Assembly (NCBI GenBank): GCA_945937855.1
Contig: CAMEUC010000059.1
Span: forward strand, 1 to 7,709
Direction: 5' to 3'
Length of the DNA: 7,709 bases
Source of the DNA: an uncultured Clostridium sp.
GTDB taxonomy: Bacteria; Bacillota; Clostridia; TANB77; CAG-508
In this document: one piece after another, positions 6,706 through 7,709 of the stretch
Position numbering within the stretch: position 1 is the stretch's first letter
Layout of the letters: each line of letters starts with the position of its first letter
Made by a program: the position numbers and the translations under genes
Notes under the pieces: generated by a model
Told to the model about the DNA's origin: nothing
Databases searched by the model: none
Seen by the model: the letters and a program-made list of their open reading frames with translations, nothing else

Positions 6706-7642
6706 ATGATTAATTTTAATACAGATTTAGCAGACGAAAGACGTGACATTTATAGAAAAGCGAATAAAATAGAAAAAGATATCCCAGGAATTGAAACTGA
6801 GGAAAGAGAAGTAAACCAAGATATAAAAGTAGCAACAGTAAAAATAATAAATGAAGAAGGAGCAAATGCAATAGGAAAACCTGTTGGAACATATGTTACT
6901 ATAGATGTAAAAAAATTAAAACTTGCAGGAGAAGTAGAAATACAAAAAGCTTCAGAAGTAGTTACAGAAGAACTTAAAAAAATATTTGATAAACATGTGC
7001 AAAATAGAGACGACATTTTAGTAGTAGGATTAGGAAATGCTTATGTAACACCTGACTCTTTAGGACCAAAAGTAATAAAAGACATAGATGTAACAAGGCA
7101 CTTTTTAAAATATACACCTGAATATATAGACCCAAATACAAGACCAGTAACAGCAATATCACCTGGAGTTTTAGGAACAACTGGTATAGAAACATCTGAA
7201 ATAGTAAAAGGAATAGTAGACAATATAAAACCAAAATTAGTTATTGTAATAGATAGCTTAGCATCAAAAAGTATAGAAAGAATAAGTAGTACAATACAAA
7301 TAGCAGATACGGGAATAGTTCCAGGTGCAGGAGTTGGAAATGAAAGAAATGAATTAAGTCAGAAAACACTCGGAATACCAGTAATTGCAATTGGAGTGCC
7401 TATGGTGGTAGAAACAGCAACTCTTGTAAATGATGCATTATATCTTTTTATAAATAAGCTACAAGAGGAAGCAAAATCAAATGATGAGCTAAACGAACTA
7501 AAAGAAAAAGATAATTATAATGCAATAAAAGAAGCACTAAATCCACAAGGATACAACATGATAGTAACACCAAAAGAAATAGATGATTTAATAGAAAATA
7601 TGAAAGATGTGGTAGCAAGACGGAATAAATTATGCGTTATAA
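6706..7642 (+). CDS. gpr: GPR germination protease, read through one +1 shift at CGG-A
   Basis: Degrades small acid-soluble spore proteins in the spore core at germination; made in the forespore as a zymogen. ATG 6706 is preferred over TTG 6703 because it lies 7 bases from GAGGTGG. The N-terminus (NFNTDLADE, then DIPGIETEEREV) matches the propeptide and the start of the mature enzyme. D117 in VTPDSLGP and D183 in VIDSLAS correspond, with the same 66-residue spacing, to the two aspartates implicated in catalysis in Bacillus megaterium GPR (127 and 193). Near the C-terminus CGG at 7621 breaks the frame after residue 305. Skipping C7621 gives RGINYAL and TAA at 7640-7642, a 311-residue protein with the GIN.AL end typical of the family. 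Unshifted, it would end in RNKLCVIMDY at 7653. Only the last few residues differ, so both versions might fold. Confidence 0.92.
7621..7624 (+). other. CGGA +1 recoding site in gpr
   Basis: In-frame CGG follows AGA (Arg305). Reading GGA at 7622-7624 yields the family-like GINYAL end. The effect on the protein is small, but the sequence pattern is identical to the other five sites. Confidence 0.75.
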
Positions 7643-7709
7643 TGGATTATTAAACAAATTGTAATTTGTGTGAGTACCGTATTTGTTAAAAATATCAAAA
7701 GACGACCGC

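Noticed and set aside
75..7642. Pseudogene decay as the cause of the frame breaks
   Set aside because: Decay gives varied indels, stops and substitutions. Here all six lesions are the same base at the same codon type, with otherwise intact conserved motifs.
7653..7687. Inverted repeat AACAAAT / ATTTGTT downstream of gpr as a terminator
   Set aside because: Only 7 AT-rich pairs, a 21-base loop and no T tract. I see nothing else assignable in 7643-7709.
1..7709. CRISPR arrays, tRNA genes or insertion sequences
   Set aside because: No regularly spaced repeats, cloverleaf-like T-loop sequences or transposase motifs seen.

Overview
The window is AT-rich DNA with every recognisable gene on the + strand. 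It most likely comes from a low-GC, endospore-forming Firmicute (Clostridia-like). Two sporulation genes support this (dpaB, dipicolinate synthase subunit B, and gpr, the spore-protein germination protease), as do AGA-dominated arginine usage, strong Shine-Dalgarno sequences and a RecD2-type helicase. UGA acts as a normal stop (end of recG) and AGG as a normal Arg codon.

Layout: ambiguous 3' tail of an upstream gene (1-72); thiN, thiamine pyrophosphokinase (75-711); a long hairpin holding a sigma-K-like promoter, then dpaB (773-1322); a housekeeping promoter, tdk thymidine kinase (1406-1951) and a terminator (1959-1998); a second promoter and the recD2-recG helicase pair (2074-6338); a strong promoter and a small DUF1653 protein (6388-6648); a terminator-like hairpin that overlaps the ribosome binding site of gpr (6706-7642); then about 65 bases with nothing I can assign.

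The main discovery is a uniform translational anomaly. Five of the seven genes (thiN, dpaB, recD2, recG, gpr) are each broken by an apparent one-base insertion; recD2 has two. All six lesions are identical: an extra C directly before an in-frame GGA glycine codon, so the ribosome meets CGG followed by A. Skipping the C, or reading CGGA as one four-base codon, restores the family sequence and near-normal length each time. Every in-frame CGG I can find in the window is one of these six sites; none is read as Arg. CGGA in other frames (for example TTC-GGA, ACC-GGA, AGC-GGA) is read normally. The pattern does not look like gene decay, and its frame specificity argues against ordinary sequencing error. 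I infer that CGG is an unassigned or reassigned codon that triggers +1 recoding to glycine, similar in principle to pervasive +1 frameshifting in Euplotes or glass-sponge mitochondria.

A second theme is that both sporulation genes start just downstream of a hairpin whose 3' arm contains their Shine-Dalgarno and runs into a T tract. For dpaB a good sigma-K promoter match has its -10 in the loop, so read-through mRNA would be sequestered or terminated while the sporulation transcript would start inside the hairpin with a free ribosome binding site.
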